The notes under the pieces: model-generated
Told to the model about the DNA's origin: nothing
The model's database searches: none
Seen by the model: the letters and a program-made list of their open reading frames with translations, nothing else
Part shown: positions 40,184 to 49,194 of the stretch, in pieces
Layout: every line of letters starts with the position of its first letter
Position numbering within the stretch: position 1 is the first letter of the stretch
Program-made: the position numbers and the translations under genes
DNA from: Bifidobacterium sp. 7101
GTDB lineage: Bacteria; Actinomycetota; Actinomycetes; Actinomycetales; Bifidobacteriaceae
DNA: 64,000 nt
Assembly: GCF_000499285.1 (NCBI RefSeq)
Contig: NZ_AWUN01000001.1
Location: forward strand, 434,001-498,000
Direction: 5' to 3'

Positions 40184-40358
40184 TTCGCTGTATGGACAAG
40201 TATGATGCCCTATGACTGAAGTATGCATTGTTTCGTGGCTTCACCCGTAAGGCCGAAGCTGCCGGTTGCTTGAGTATTCCTGGCTTCGTTTAAAGACCGT
40301 CAGGGGCGGCTGTCGTGATTCGTGGGGAGATTGGTTTGTGGGGAAAGGAGGGTACATC

Positions 40359-41213
40359 GTGGCGAAGCCTGCTGAACACGGCATCGATGTCAATGCCTCT
40401 GACTTTTTGATCCACACCCCTTCGGCTATTGCGCGGACGACTTTCTTCTATCCGCTGCGGGTGGGCAAATTCTCCTATGAACCCGGCTATAGGCTGGAGC
40501 GGCGATCCTTTGACAGTTATCTGATCATCCATATCGATAGCGGTAGACTGACGCTGAATCTGCCCGAAGGTTCTTTTGTGGCTGAGGAGGGCCGGTTTGC
40601 GCTGGTCAACTGCTACGCGCACCATGCCTACGGCACCGATGTCCCAACCACCGCCCAATGGCTCCACTTCGACGGCGTCATGGCTCGGCCCTACTACGAC
40701 TACATCATCAGGAAGCTGAGCAACGTTTTCATGCTCTCCTCCGAGACCTACGCCTTGGAGCGGATGCGGACCATTACCTCCTTGATGACGGCGGAAAACG
40801 GCTATTCGGAAGCGAGGATGTCCAAATACATCACCGACCTGCTTACCGAGTTTGCCGATGAGCAGCCGCGATCCTTCAAACGAAAGCAGGAGGAGGTGGT
40901 TGAGGACACGATCGCCTATGTGTCCTCCCACTTGTATGAGCCGCTTACCGTCTCCGAGCTGGCCAAGCGGGTTTTTCTGAGCGAGTACCACTTCATCCGA
41001 TTGTTCAAGCAGGAGACCGGCATCACGCCGCATGCCTACCTGGTGGATTCCCGGATCCATGCGGTGCAGTATTTACTGGTAAACACCGGGATGTCCATAC
41101 GACAGATTTGCCAGCAGTGCGGTTTCACATCCGAATCCTCACTGTGTGCCTCCTTCAAGAAGAGCACAGGTATGACGCCTATGAAGTATCGCAGGCTCAA
41201 GCAGGGCGAGTAA
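40359..41213 (+). CDS. AraC-family transcriptional regulator
   Basis: 284 residues. An N-terminal cupin-like sensor domain (about 30-130, with NCYAHHAYGTD) precedes two helix-turn-helix motifs at the C-terminus (LTVSELAKRVFLSEYHFIRL and SIRQICQQCGFTSESSLCAS, ending GMTPMKYRR). GTG 40359 has AAAGGAGGG 5 nt upstream; the frame runs back to 40266. It follows the ABC importer on the same strand and probably activates it and the GH30 gene in response to the imported sugar. Confidence 0.9.
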   Translation: MAKPAEHGIDVNASDFLIHTPSAIARTTFFYPLRVGKFSYEPGYRLERRSFDSYLIIHIDSGRLTLNLPEGSFVAEEGRFALVNCYAHHAYGTDVPTTAQWLHFDGVMARPYYDYIIRKLSNVFMLSSETYALERMRTITSLMTAENGYSEARMSKYITDLLTEFADEQPRSFKRKQEEVVEDTIAYVSSHLYEPLTVSELAKRVFLSEYHFIRLFKQETGITPHAYLVDSRIHAVQYLLVNTGMSIRQICQQCGFTSESSLCASFKKSTGMTPMKYRRLKQGE

Positions 41214-41380
41214 CTGACACGTATAGGTTTGGTTGTCGGCTCCTGCGGTGTATCTGTAAAAACGCAACTCTAAAATACGCGTTTTACGCAATCACAAAGT
41301 CCGGCCTTTCATGCATCTGTTCCTCGACATAGGCTGAATCGAAGGTGAACGATAATTCGTTACCGTAATCCGGTTTGGAA

Positions 41381-41436
41381 TGCTGCTCCTATTCCTTTAC
41401 GCAATGTATGCTGCAATGGAAGGAATAGGAGCAGCA
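41381..41436. terminator. Bidirectional hairpin between convergent genes
   Basis: TGCTGCTCCTATTCCTT and its exact complement form a 17-bp stem between the AraC-family gene and the convergent methyltransferase gene. Confidence 0.65.
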
Positions 41437-41508
41437 GCAAATCTGCCTGGAAGGTCGCCGGGCTAAGTCAGACCATGTCTAAGCCAGACCACGTTCGTAC
41501 CTGCTCAG

Positions 41509-42390
41509 CTAGGCTTTTTTCCTGGCTACCATCGAGAAGGTCAGGGGAATCTGAGGCTGATCGTGGGGCATGACCCATCCCTGGAGGTAGGAACTGTACT
41601 CAAGCATTGGCAGTGACTGCCAGTCGTCCACATTATGTTCGCCTATGGCCTCTATGGTCAGTCCGGCATCCAGAAGAGCGCTGCTTATTTCCTGGAAGTC
41701 ATGAGCCCAATTGTGATTGGTGGTGTGCGTAATTCGGGGTTTTGTCCCATCTTCGAGCGAGTCGGATGCTGAGGTGTAGCTTTGATCCGTCTCATAAGTC
41801 GTTTCTGTCCCGCCAAAATAATCTTGAACTATAGACAAGCCCTCATTGTTCAAGGCGAAGAGCAGGGGATGGTTGTCGCGGATCATGAATATTCCGCCGT
41901 CTGCTAGCAGGGAGGCGATTGAATGAGCCCAGTCCTCCAGATCGGGAAGCCAGGTGATGGTTCCGCAGCTGGTGACGATGACATCGAACGAGCCTTTCTG
42001 CTCGGGCATGGCATCGGCAGCGCGACGAGCATCGCTTTGAACATAGGTTATGGATGCTCCGGCCCGTTCAGATAGTTTCCTTGCATAGTCCAGCGAGGTC
42101 GGGGAGAAATCCAGTCCATATACATCTCGTGCTCCCAAGCGCCACCATGACAGGGTATCAGAACCTATATGGCATTGCAGATGCAAAAGGCGCAGCCCTT
42201 TGATGCTGTGTTCGGGCAGATGGGGCTTCAAAACCTCCAGATCGCGCAAGGTCACGGGTGACAGGGCGGATGGGTCATCCGCAAAAGCGTCAAGGTCTCC
42301 ATAACCGCCGTTGGCGTGCACAACTGCCCTGTCATTCCAGTTGAGAAGATTATCCTCTACATCCTTGTTCTGGTGCAAACCTTGAGACAA
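41509..42390 (-). CDS. Class I SAM-dependent methyltransferase
   Basis: 293 residues. SAM-binding motif I is LRLLHLQCHIGSDTLSW, followed by an acidic residue in VYGLDFSP; motif IV is FDVIVTSCGTITWLPDLEDW. The C-terminal half holds a substrate-binding part with HNWAHDFQEI. Start is TTG 42390 with AAGGAG upstream. Related small-molecule methyltransferases have varied substrates; this one cannot be assigned. It is the last gene before the island repeat at 42541. Confidence 0.85.
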   Translation of the reverse strand: MSQGLHQNKDVEDNLLNWNDRAVVHANGGYGDLDAFADDPSALSPVTLRDLEVLKPHLPEHSIKGLRLLHLQCHIGSDTLSWWRLGARDVYGLDFSPTSLDYARKLSERAGASITYVQSDARRAADAMPEQKGSFDVIVTSCGTITWLPDLEDWAHSIASLLADGGIFMIRDNHPLLFALNNEGLSIVQDYFGGTETTYETDQSYTSASDSLEDGTKPRITHTTNHNWAHDFQEISSALLDAGLTIEAIGEHNVDDWQSLPMLEYSSYLQGWVMPHDQPQIPLTFSMVARKKA

Positions 42391-42540
42391 GGTGCTCCTT
42401 TCCGATGAGGCTTATCAACAGTGATCGAGTTGGACAGTGTCCAAAACAGGTTTTTCAAGTGCAGATTTGTGCAGACTCGTCAGTTATGCACGAATATGCA
42501 ACTTTTTATTATCCTGAATATCAACTTCGTTGGCAAATAT

Positions 42541-42571
42541 AGGGTGCCCCGGATGCGATTCGAACGCACGA
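42541..42571. repeat. Left attachment-site repeat
   Basis: 31 bp identical to 47876-47906, i.e. the 3' end of the tRNA-Arg gene plus a few flanking bases. The rest of the tRNA is absent here. Confidence 0.85.
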
Positions 42572-43042
42572 GACACCTCTACGGCTTCAGCTCTAGCTGT
42601 TGCTTCCAAGTATAGTATGATATTTCTACTCTAAGAATGTACGATTGGCTTAGTAGCTCTCATAAACATAGAAATTTGAAGTGTTGAGTACACTTTTGGT
42701 ATACAAAATCGATGACGATTTGAAGTTCGGTTTTATATCTAGTCTATAGTGAACCATGCGATGGCTGATTGTGCGTAACAAGGGATTAGAAAAATTCGTT
42801 AAAAAATGGAAATGGTGTAACAGAATAGCAATGAGAAGTACTCGGTGAACAGCATCTGCAAAAGGTGCACATGGGTACGTGATTACTTGAGTAGCTAGAT
42901 ACGAAGCACAATAAATTGTAAGAAGATCACAAAATGCTATAAGCCGGAATAACGAACCGACGCCGGAAGTTGGATTGAAAAGCGTGTTTTGTAATAAGTC
43001 TATACAGTAAAGAGATTTAGAAATGTGAAATACCGCAGTTAA

Positions 43043-43258
43043 TGCAGAATATGGACGGGTCAAAGCAATATTATTGGGTACTACTTAGTAAAATTCGTTA
43101 GACGCTACTTGAAACGACAACAGCATGTTGGCATCATTTTCTATATGGAATCTCAGAGCAGATATGTCCCATTGTCTGACTTGTTTAAAAGCAAACAGCT
43201 GAAAAATGCTACAGCAGAAGAAGTGAGAACTTGGCATGAATGCTCACATCAAGAATAG
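43043..43258 (+). pseudogene. Coding remnant of unknown family
   Basis: An open frame between stops reads, in part, LVKFVRRYLKRQQHVGIIFY, ESQSRYVPLSDLFKSKQLKN and TAEEVRTWHECSHQE. It has a protein-like composition but no start or ribosome-binding site, and upstream sequence is broken by stops. Probably the 3' end of a decayed gene of the island. The rest of 42572-43600 shows nothing else convincing. Confidence 0.35.
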
Positions 43259-43600
43259 ATCACAGGTTTGTACAGTTCTTGCAAAGCACTCAAATTTCTC
43301 TTCAAATGAGAGTAATGCCCGGCAAGAACGACACTAAATTGATTATGGGAAAAATCCCATTTGACTTTTCCTGTTGTTTATTCTCCAATCAGTAAACAAT
43401 TAATTACTATGTTGCGCCGACAGAAGCAAGTGAATTAGAGCAGGGAATGCCAGATACCACCTGCCTAAGTATCTCGTTACCTTTGCTCACGGGATGTCCG
43501 CGTATCGGCAATAGTTTATAGATAGTCATGAATTGTTATGGATAAATGCTGTTATCTATGTTTCCCTAAATAAGGATTATTAAGACTCTTACTACTAGGA

Positions 43601-43646
43601 GTTGCTGGAGGTTTACTGGGCAGTTGCCCAGTAAACCTCCAGCAAC
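43601..43646. terminator. Perfect 21-bp inverted repeat downstream of the HNH-like gene
   Basis: Arms 43601-43621 and 43626-43646 are exact complements around a 4-nt loop, 36 bp after the stop of the HNH-like gene. It has no T run. It could be a terminator or a structured DNA/RNA site. Confidence 0.55.
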
Positions 43647-43681
43647 AGCACCATCCTAATTTATATACTGTCGAGGACAGC

Positions 43682-45091
43682 TTAGCTGTGCCTTGGTTTA
43701 AGCTTACAATGAGATTCCATCGAAGATTCCATGTAGACTATCTTTTCACCAAGCATTTGCTCCATCAAATCTTTATGTATCTGTGAGAAGTCGGTTGGAG
43801 CTACTGAGCTCTTTGTTGGGGATTCTTCTGAGGGGTATATTTTCGTATAGTAGTCACACCGCACTTCTCTATCAGGGCTTCTCACGACGACAAATTGCAA
43901 ATGATTCATGCAGAAGCTGGTGAGATGGTACCCTTTCTTGTTCTGAGCCCTTTTAAATACTGACCACCCATAAGAAATGGTGTCATTGGGAGTCGTTTCA
44001 TAGTTGCCTATATATACTTCCATGCCTTCAGGGATTCTTTTATGTAGTAGTCCTTTCATTTCTTCATCATCGCATACATATCCACCCGAGCCTATTGTTA
44101 ACAGAATGGCTGTTTTCACGCACCAAAATGCTGTGTCTAAGTAGTTCTGTTGGGTATTCCATGTACCTTTGGTGAAGTTATTTTTCATAGGGATTTCAAT
44201 AAGTTCGCCTAACTTATTGTTACAGTCTCTGCATAATACAGGTTTAACTATTGCTTGAGTGCCGTGTATCGAGAGTATCCAATTTGGAATTAAGTGCTCT
44301 TTGGATGTATCTACTTGATTACCGCATAATACGCAACCCCCTCTCCATGAAATCACAGAGTGTGAGTTATGCTTCTGATCCGCTGTAACTATTACATAGT
44401 GTGGCGGTGTTGAATCACCTATAGCGTAAATTGCGCCAAGAGAAATGGCGAAGTTCCAAGATTTTTTGTTGCCTATTCCATTATGTGATGAATCCACAGA
44501 CGGTAATGGAGCGTGTTCAATGACTGCCTTTAGTTGCTGCTGCGCCTTTTCCCTACTTTGCTTTGTCAGAGTGAAAGGGTATAAACCGACTGTAGGGTGC
44601 TTTGAACTGTCTGATGTCAGTGATGTAATCCAAATGTCATGGAAAGGCGAAACTATTCTAACTCCCAGTGTATGCGTTCGCTCTAAAAACTCTCTGCATC
44701 GATCTCCGATAGTGTATGTGTTTAAAAGTAAGCGTAACAAGTTTTTATCGTTTTTAGGCTGGTTAGAGGAGTATATACCCACGCCTTCAGGAAGTATATC
44801 GAACGTAGCTTTGGTGCTGGTATCCCAGCTTAAATTCAGCAGATTGTGCTTCGGTATAATGGTGGGCCTTTCTGCTCCTAGCTGTTTTGCGATACATTCC
44901 AATAAGTGGGAAGCGAATCGGCGTTTTTCCTCACTTGCTCCAGTTGGGTCTCCCACTCCTATACAGAGTAAGGGACAAACCAGCATCGTGTCTTCTGCTA
45001 TTTGACTTTCTTCATCTACATTTGCCTGACCAAAAGGGGCATTAACCAGCGCATAATCAAATCCAATAGTTCCTTGTGGATACTCAAACAT
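43682..45091 (-). CDS. HNH-like zinc protein of unknown function
   Basis: 469 residues; no named family recognised. The centre has an HNH-type zinc module: Cys253-x2-Cys256 (CVLCG), Glu265-His266 (KEHLIPNW) and Cys287-x2-Cys290 followed by NN (CRDCNNKLG). The N-terminal 240 residues and the C-terminal 150 show no motif that I know; the latter has TISYGWSVFKRAQNKKGYHL. No signal peptide or membrane segment. The CxxC, EH and CxxCN pattern is seen in predicted nucleases, several from defence islands. ATG 45091 has the weak GGGGAAAG upstream. It stands alone in the A+T-rich island, and its codon usage differs from the chromosome around it. A nuclease role in phage defence is a hypothesis. Confidence 0.75.
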   Translation of the reverse strand: MFEYPQGTIGFDYALVNAPFGQANVDEESQIAEDTMLVCPLLCIGVGDPTGASEEKRRFASHLLECIAKQLGAERPTIIPKHNLLNLSWDTSTKATFDILPEGVGIYSSNQPKNDKNLLRLLLNTYTIGDRCREFLERTHTLGVRIVSPFHDIWITSLTSDSSKHPTVGLYPFTLTKQSREKAQQQLKAVIEHAPLPSVDSSHNGIGNKKSWNFAISLGAIYAIGDSTPPHYVIVTADQKHNSHSVISWRGGCVLCGNQVDTSKEHLIPNWILSIHGTQAIVKPVLCRDCNNKLGELIEIPMKNNFTKGTWNTQQNYLDTAFWCVKTAILLTIGSGGYVCDDEEMKGLLHKRIPEGMEVYIGNYETTPNDTISYGWSVFKRAQNKKGYHLTSFCMNHLQFVVVRSPDREVRCDYYTKIYPSEESPTKSSVAPTDFSQIHKDLMEQMLGEKIVYMESSMESHCKLKPRHS

Positions 45092-46812
45092 GCTTTCCCC
45101 TCACTGCTTTATTTTTTATATCTTTCACAACATTAAATTATATTAGAACACTCCTTAGAACAGCAGATGCTTTAATCAGTGTGAATTCTGCTTGTGCCCC
45201 GAATGAATCGCAGCTCAGATGATCTCAACCTGCCAACGGTCTAGCCATGTCGGCCAGGCGGATTTCTATCACTCTGCACACTCTGATTGCGGACTGCTTA
45301 AAAAGTTGAGTGTCGGACTCTGTACTTATGGCGGTTCCGGTCCATACGTTGCTTTGACAATTCACACTTAGCTGCTTGCATGCTCAAAATGTCTGAACAA
45401 GCAATCCAACAAATCGCACTACGTGACAGTAAATAGTGCAAACAACGGCCATCAGCAGGTAACAAGCAGTATCCAACTGGATCAAGTATCGTGCGGCAAC
45501 TAGTCTCTCACAGCAAGTCTACTCGTGCATATGCGTACCCTGCTTCATGAAGCTCTACTTCTGCAAGAGGTGTTACAAAGCTCTGTCCTCGAACCAACGT
45601 TAACAGAGCAAAGCTTTAAATGCTTAACCAACAAATGTCCTGGCTCCCATATCTTTCCCGTCCTGAGGTAGGCACGACAGACATGATCAAGTCCTTCGGT
45701 TATTCTCTAAGCGATGCAGACTACTAGTACTTTCACACGTTCTTCGACGAAGTGAATCTGTACGAAAGTAATACACGCCTGATTTTCTATTACAACCAAA
45801 ATCGCCCTAATGGGGAAAAGAGGAAAACGGTGAAGGATAACGCACAGGAGGAAACGTTCCAGAAAGTGAACCTCCAGAATACCTTCTACGGGCAAATCCA
45901 GAACGAAAAGGACTATAGCAAGAACCTGCGGCATAAACTACCCTTGGATGGCAGGTTGACCATCAAGCAAGCCCCAATAAGTCCGAATGATGAGTGACGT
46001 CAAAATGCTGAGAAAAGCTAAAGCGTCTCTGTCCAAGTCGACTTACGCCCCATCTTAGCTTGACTGCCGTTGCTTGACAACCAATAGTGCCGATTGTGGG
46101 AGATTCAGAAGGTCTCACCTTACATGGTTTTGCGTTCTGGCCTCGTATGAATTCAAAGCTATAAGTAATCTGGCCGGTCAGGTTGTCTTTCAAGTTGGCA
46201 TGTCTGAAGCTATTTTGGCGCCAAGTAGCGACTGCGGTATCCTATTAAGTTCCATACGACAGGTTTTGTTCGGCTACCAGCTGCCTCGCTACATTTCTCT
46301 TCTCTTCTTGAATGCGTTGACCATTATCTACTTTCACCAAGGTGCTAATATAGTTCTCCACCGCTTGGTCGTGAGCTACGCGAGCCACCATCATGTCAGT
46401 TACGACACTAGGAAAGATGTTTCTTCTCTCATTCTTTGGAATCTTGTGAAACGCTCAGTGTATTCGATGTAAATTGTTGCAAATCCAAACACAGGTGCGG
46501 GAAAATAAATGCCCTAGACGCTGCCCCATCTTGTTCCCTTACCTTGCGTGTTGGCGCCTGAGAATGAGATTCCCAATAAGCGGCACAACACAATTAGAAA
46601 GGAGAACACTTAAATGCTCTGAGCGATAATTTGACAAACATTTATAGACGACTGGGTCGCCGACATGGTGGGTGTCACCAGCCGTAACGAGGACTTACTC
46701 GCCAGAATTATTGTCCTCGTCGCTCTTCGGTTGGAATCCGGCGAGAACGGCTGATGCAAAACAGCTCGGCATGAGAGAATTTTGAGCAGAATATGAATGG
46801 AAGGATACGCAT
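45092..46812. other. Gene-free part of the island
   Basis: No gene that I can support. Short frames exist (e.g. plus 45752-45997, with NLYESNTRLIFYYNQNRP), some with protein-like wording, but without ribosome-binding sites or known motifs. Probably decayed mobile-element genes. Confidence 0.45.
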
Positions 46813-47565
46813 ATGAGTGAGCGCGTATTGCTGAGTACCAAACAGCTTGCCGGGCTCCTGTACTCCATGGGCCGCACCTTTGATGGTCTGCAGTCGACCT
46901 TCTTAGCCACTGAGGAGTTCCTGCGCACGGGAAACCCCCATGTCGTCAATTCCAAGGCTGACTACAACCTTCTTCTTGACCTGCGGCAGGCCGCGGAGTA
47001 CACCCTGCACTACGACTATGCGCACAAGCCGATTGACCTTGCATACGTGAAGTCCATCAATGCGCAGTTGACAAGGACTGCTGCCATGGAACCAGGCAAG
47101 CTGCGCGACGAACGCATTCCTGTCATGGTCAACACCCCTTTGGGAAGGTACGAGCCACCAGTACCTGATTCCGCGGCAGTCGCATCACTGATAAAAAGCA
47201 CCGTTAGGAGAGCAACTGGAAAAAACAACCTGGAAGAGGCGGTGCGTCTTTTCGCTGGCTTAGCCAAGATGCAGCCATTCGGCGACGGGAATAAGAGGAC
47301 TGCGTTGCTCGCTGGTAATGGGCTGCTGATCGCGCATGGCGGACGGTATCCGCTCACCGTGCCCACAAGTGATAAGGACAGAACCTGGTTCAACCAGGAG
47401 CTGGCTGCTTATTATCTCAACAATGATCAGACGATTATTCGCCACTTGGCCAAGTGGAACAGGCAGCATGCACTTCAGGTAGAGGATAAGGATAACAGGG
47501 ACGACAAGCCGTCCTTCGTCCCCGAACAGACTCTCGTGACCCAGGCTGACGGTCCTGACCTGTAG
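46813..47565 (+). CDS. Fic/DOC-family protein with Gln in place of the catalytic His
   Basis: 250 residues. The Fic core spans about 60-215. The active-site loop reads MQPFGDGNKRTALL, so Gln154 replaces the His of the standard HPFxDGN motif, while the anion-binding GN(K)R part is kept. Fic enzymes usually transfer AMP to target proteins using that His; with Gln the classical AMP transfer should fail, and another activity or none is possible. Its GNKR version is common in bacterial Fic proteins near mobile elements and toxin-antitoxin systems. No inhibitory-helix partner gene is visible upstream. ATG 46813 has GGAAGGA 7 nt upstream. It is inside the tRNA-Arg island. Confidence 0.85.
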   Translation: MSERVLLSTKQLAGLLYSMGRTFDGLQSTFLATEEFLRTGNPHVVNSKADYNLLLDLRQAAEYTLHYDYAHKPIDLAYVKSINAQLTRTAAMEPGKLRDERIPVMVNTPLGRYEPPVPDSAAVASLIKSTVRRATGKNNLEEAVRLFAGLAKMQPFGDGNKRTALLAGNGLLIAHGGRYPLTVPTSDKDRTWFNQELAAYYLNNDQTIIRHLAKWNRQHALQVEDKDNRDDKPSFVPEQTLVTQADGPDL

Positions 47566-47591
47566 CGTCTTCTTCTTTCGGCTGGTGACGG

Positions 47592-47765
47592 TCAAACGAG
47601 CACAGCGATCGGCACATGGTGTGAGTCGGCCGGTGCCAGATCGACTGTTCTGACTTCGATGGCCTGTCCGACGCCTGCGTCAGCCGGACTGTGTATTAGT
47701 CCGACTGACAGTACCGGCATCTTGTCCAGGATGGGCAATTGTGCCAATGTACATGTGCGGATGCA
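47592..47765 (-). pseudogene. Minus-strand coding remnant next to the poly-G tract
   Basis: High-G+C open frame ending MPVLSVGLIHSPADAGVGQA, then EVRTVDLAPADSHHVPIAVL and one Val before TGA at 47592. It looks like the C-terminus of a chromosomal-type protein of unknown family. It reaches back to the G12 run, beyond which no clear coding sequence is seen. Confidence 0.3.
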
Positions 47766-47771
47766 AGCAGC

Positions 47772-47783
47772 GGGGGGGGGGGG
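47772..47783. repeat. G12 homopolymer
   Basis: Twelve G between the Fic gene and tRNA-Arg. On the minus strand it lies just upstream of, and possibly in, the remnant at 47592-47765. Similar in length to the tract in RCC1 gene D. Confidence 0.7.
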
Positions 47784-47875
47784 CGTCGTTGGCGATGCGT
47801 CAGAATACAAAAGTCATAGGGCTAGGAAATGGTTGCAGAGAACAAAGCCAAGTATTTCCTTATGCCTGAGTCGTC

Positions 47876-47906
47876 AGGGTGCCCCGGATGCGATTCGAAC
47901 GCACGA
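47876..47906. repeat. Right attachment-site repeat
   Basis: 31 bp identical to 42541-42571, overlapping the 3' end of tRNA-Arg; the integration reconstituted the tRNA gene on this side. Confidence 0.85.
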
Positions 47907-47952
47907 CACCTTCTTTAGGAGAGAAGTGCTCTATCCCCTGAGCTACCGGGGC
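47880..47952 (-). tRNA. tRNA-Arg (CCT)
   Basis: 73 nt. Acceptor arms GCCCCGG and CCGGGGC with discriminator A; D arm starts TAGCTCAGGGG; anticodon stem CTTCT/AGAAG with loop CTCCTAA, giving anticodon CCT; T arm GTTCGAATC. CCA is not encoded. It serves as integration site of the island on its 3' side. Confidence 0.95.
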
Positions 47953-48162
47953 AACGGAAACTACTGTACCACGAAGTGGGACTTGGGCAGGTCGCTGGTG
48001 TGCAGGCCCAGGGGGGAGACCCTGTAGCCGTGCTCTTCCTGGAGAAGTTGGCTCCCTATTCCAGCCCGCCATATGTCCATGGTTTACAATTGCTCAACGG
48101 CCGAACTGACTATACATCCCTAAGAGGGGGACCGGGTTGGCGATGATTTACTGGAGGAGACC

Positions 48163-49188
48163 ATGGCGAGATTCAGACAGTCCTTCCTGGTGAAGCGTAT
48201 CTTTGGGTGGGTGGCCAGGCTGCTGGCGTTGGCCAGTTTGGTGGCGCTAGCGGCGCGTGCCTGCCCTGCATGGCTGTCTTCGATCCCATACCTGCCGGAT
48301 CTGGTTGCTCTGACGCCCTGGTTCATCCTCTTGGGCCTGCTGGCCCTGGTCCTGGCTCTTATGGCTTCACGATGGTTTACGGCTTTGGTCCTTATCGCCG
48401 CCGTGGCTTTGAATGTCTACTGGCAGTACCCCTTCTACCAGGAAGGATCCGAGCTCAATGGCCAGGCTGATCAGCTCATGGCCCTTGAGCATCCCGACCG
48501 CTATGACGACGTGGCTCGAGTCATGACCCTGAACGTCTACAAGGGTCAGGCCGATGCCGATCAGATCGTCAAGACTGTCAGCGACAACCGTGTCGAGGTG
48601 TTGGCTCTGCAGGAGGTCAGCAAGGATTTTGTGGACCGTCTGCACAAGGCCGGCATCGACCGCTACCTGCCACATGAGCAGCTTTCCACATCTTCGAAAG
48701 AATATGCCAACGGTCTTTGGACGGCCGCGCCGATGCAGTCGCCCTCAAAGGACGATGTGGGTTCTCGCTCTTCCATGATGCCAGCGGCCAGCATTGACTT
48801 CGGCAGGGGGAAGACCAGCGTCAGATTCGTCTCCGTCCACACCACCTCGCCGCAACCGGGCAGCTGGAATGCCTGGCGACGCAGCGTGTCCGACCTGGGG
48901 AAGCTTCGGAAGCACGAGCACACTCGATACGTGCTGATGGGAGACTTCAACGCCACCTATGATCATGCGGTCTTCCGAGACATGCTGGGGGAGCGGTTCA
49001 GTGATGGGGCGCGTCAGGCCGGGCATGGTATGAGCATGACCTGGCCGGCCAATCGAGCCCCATTGCCCAGGTTGGCGGCCATCGATCATGTTGTGGTGGA
49101 CCGTGACATCAGGGCCAACCGGCTGCAGGCCGTACCTATCGCGGGTTCGGATCATGCGGCCCTGCTGGCCACGGTGATGGTGGAGTAG
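48163..49188 (+). CDS. Membrane-anchored endonuclease/exonuclease/phosphatase-family protein
   Basis: 341 residues. Two or three N-terminal membrane helices (about 13-32 and 45-85) precede a catalytic domain exposed outside. The family motifs are present: VMTLNVYKGQAD, LALQEVSKDF, SVHTTSP, LMGDFNATYDH and the final GSDHAALLA. Members cut DNA or phosphodiester bonds in lipids or nucleotides; the substrate here is unknown. ATG 48163 has GGAGGAG just upstream. It is convergent with xseB, 6 bp away. Confidence 0.88.
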   Translation: MARFRQSFLVKRIFGWVARLLALASLVALAARACPAWLSSIPYLPDLVALTPWFILLGLLALVLALMASRWFTALVLIAAVALNVYWQYPFYQEGSELNGQADQLMALEHPDRYDDVARVMTLNVYKGQADADQIVKTVSDNRVEVLALQEVSKDFVDRLHKAGIDRYLPHEQLSTSSKEYANGLWTAAPMQSPSKDDVGSRSSMMPAASIDFGRGKTSVRFVSVHTTSPQPGSWNAWRRSVSDLGKLRKHEHTRYVLMGDFNATYDHAVFRDMLGERFSDGARQAGHGMSMTWPANRAPLPRLAAIDHVVVDRDIRANRLQAVPIAGSDHAALLATVMVE

Positions 49189-49194
49189 GGGCTT

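Larger units (their letters stand above)
42541..47906. mobile_element. tRNA-Arg-associated genomic island
   Basis: A 31-bp direct repeat bounds the segment: 42541-42571 on the left, 47876-47906 on the right. The right copy includes the 3' 27 bases of tRNA-Arg(CCT). This is the usual footprint of site-specific integration at a tRNA 3' end. The first 4 kb are clearly richer in A+T than the flanks. Cargo seen: a coding remnant, an HNH-like protein, a Fic protein and about 1.7 kb without genes. No integrase, excisionase or mobilisation gene is recognisable, so the element is probably immobile. Confidence 0.75.

Noticed and set aside
42541-42640. A second tRNA gene
   Set aside because: Only the 3' part matches tRNA-Arg; the anticodon arm and 5' half do not fold, so it is an attachment-site duplicate.
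42650-43063. 137-codon minus-strand frame in the island
   Set aside because: No ribosome-binding site or motif, and the composition is that of A+T-rich non-coding sequence.
42541-47906. Integrase or excisionase gene in the island
   Set aside because: I looked in both strands for tyrosine- or serine-recombinase motifs and saw none.
47659-48027. 122-codon plus-strand frame across the G12 run
   Set aside because: It reads straight through the antisense of tRNA-Arg, so it is not a gene.
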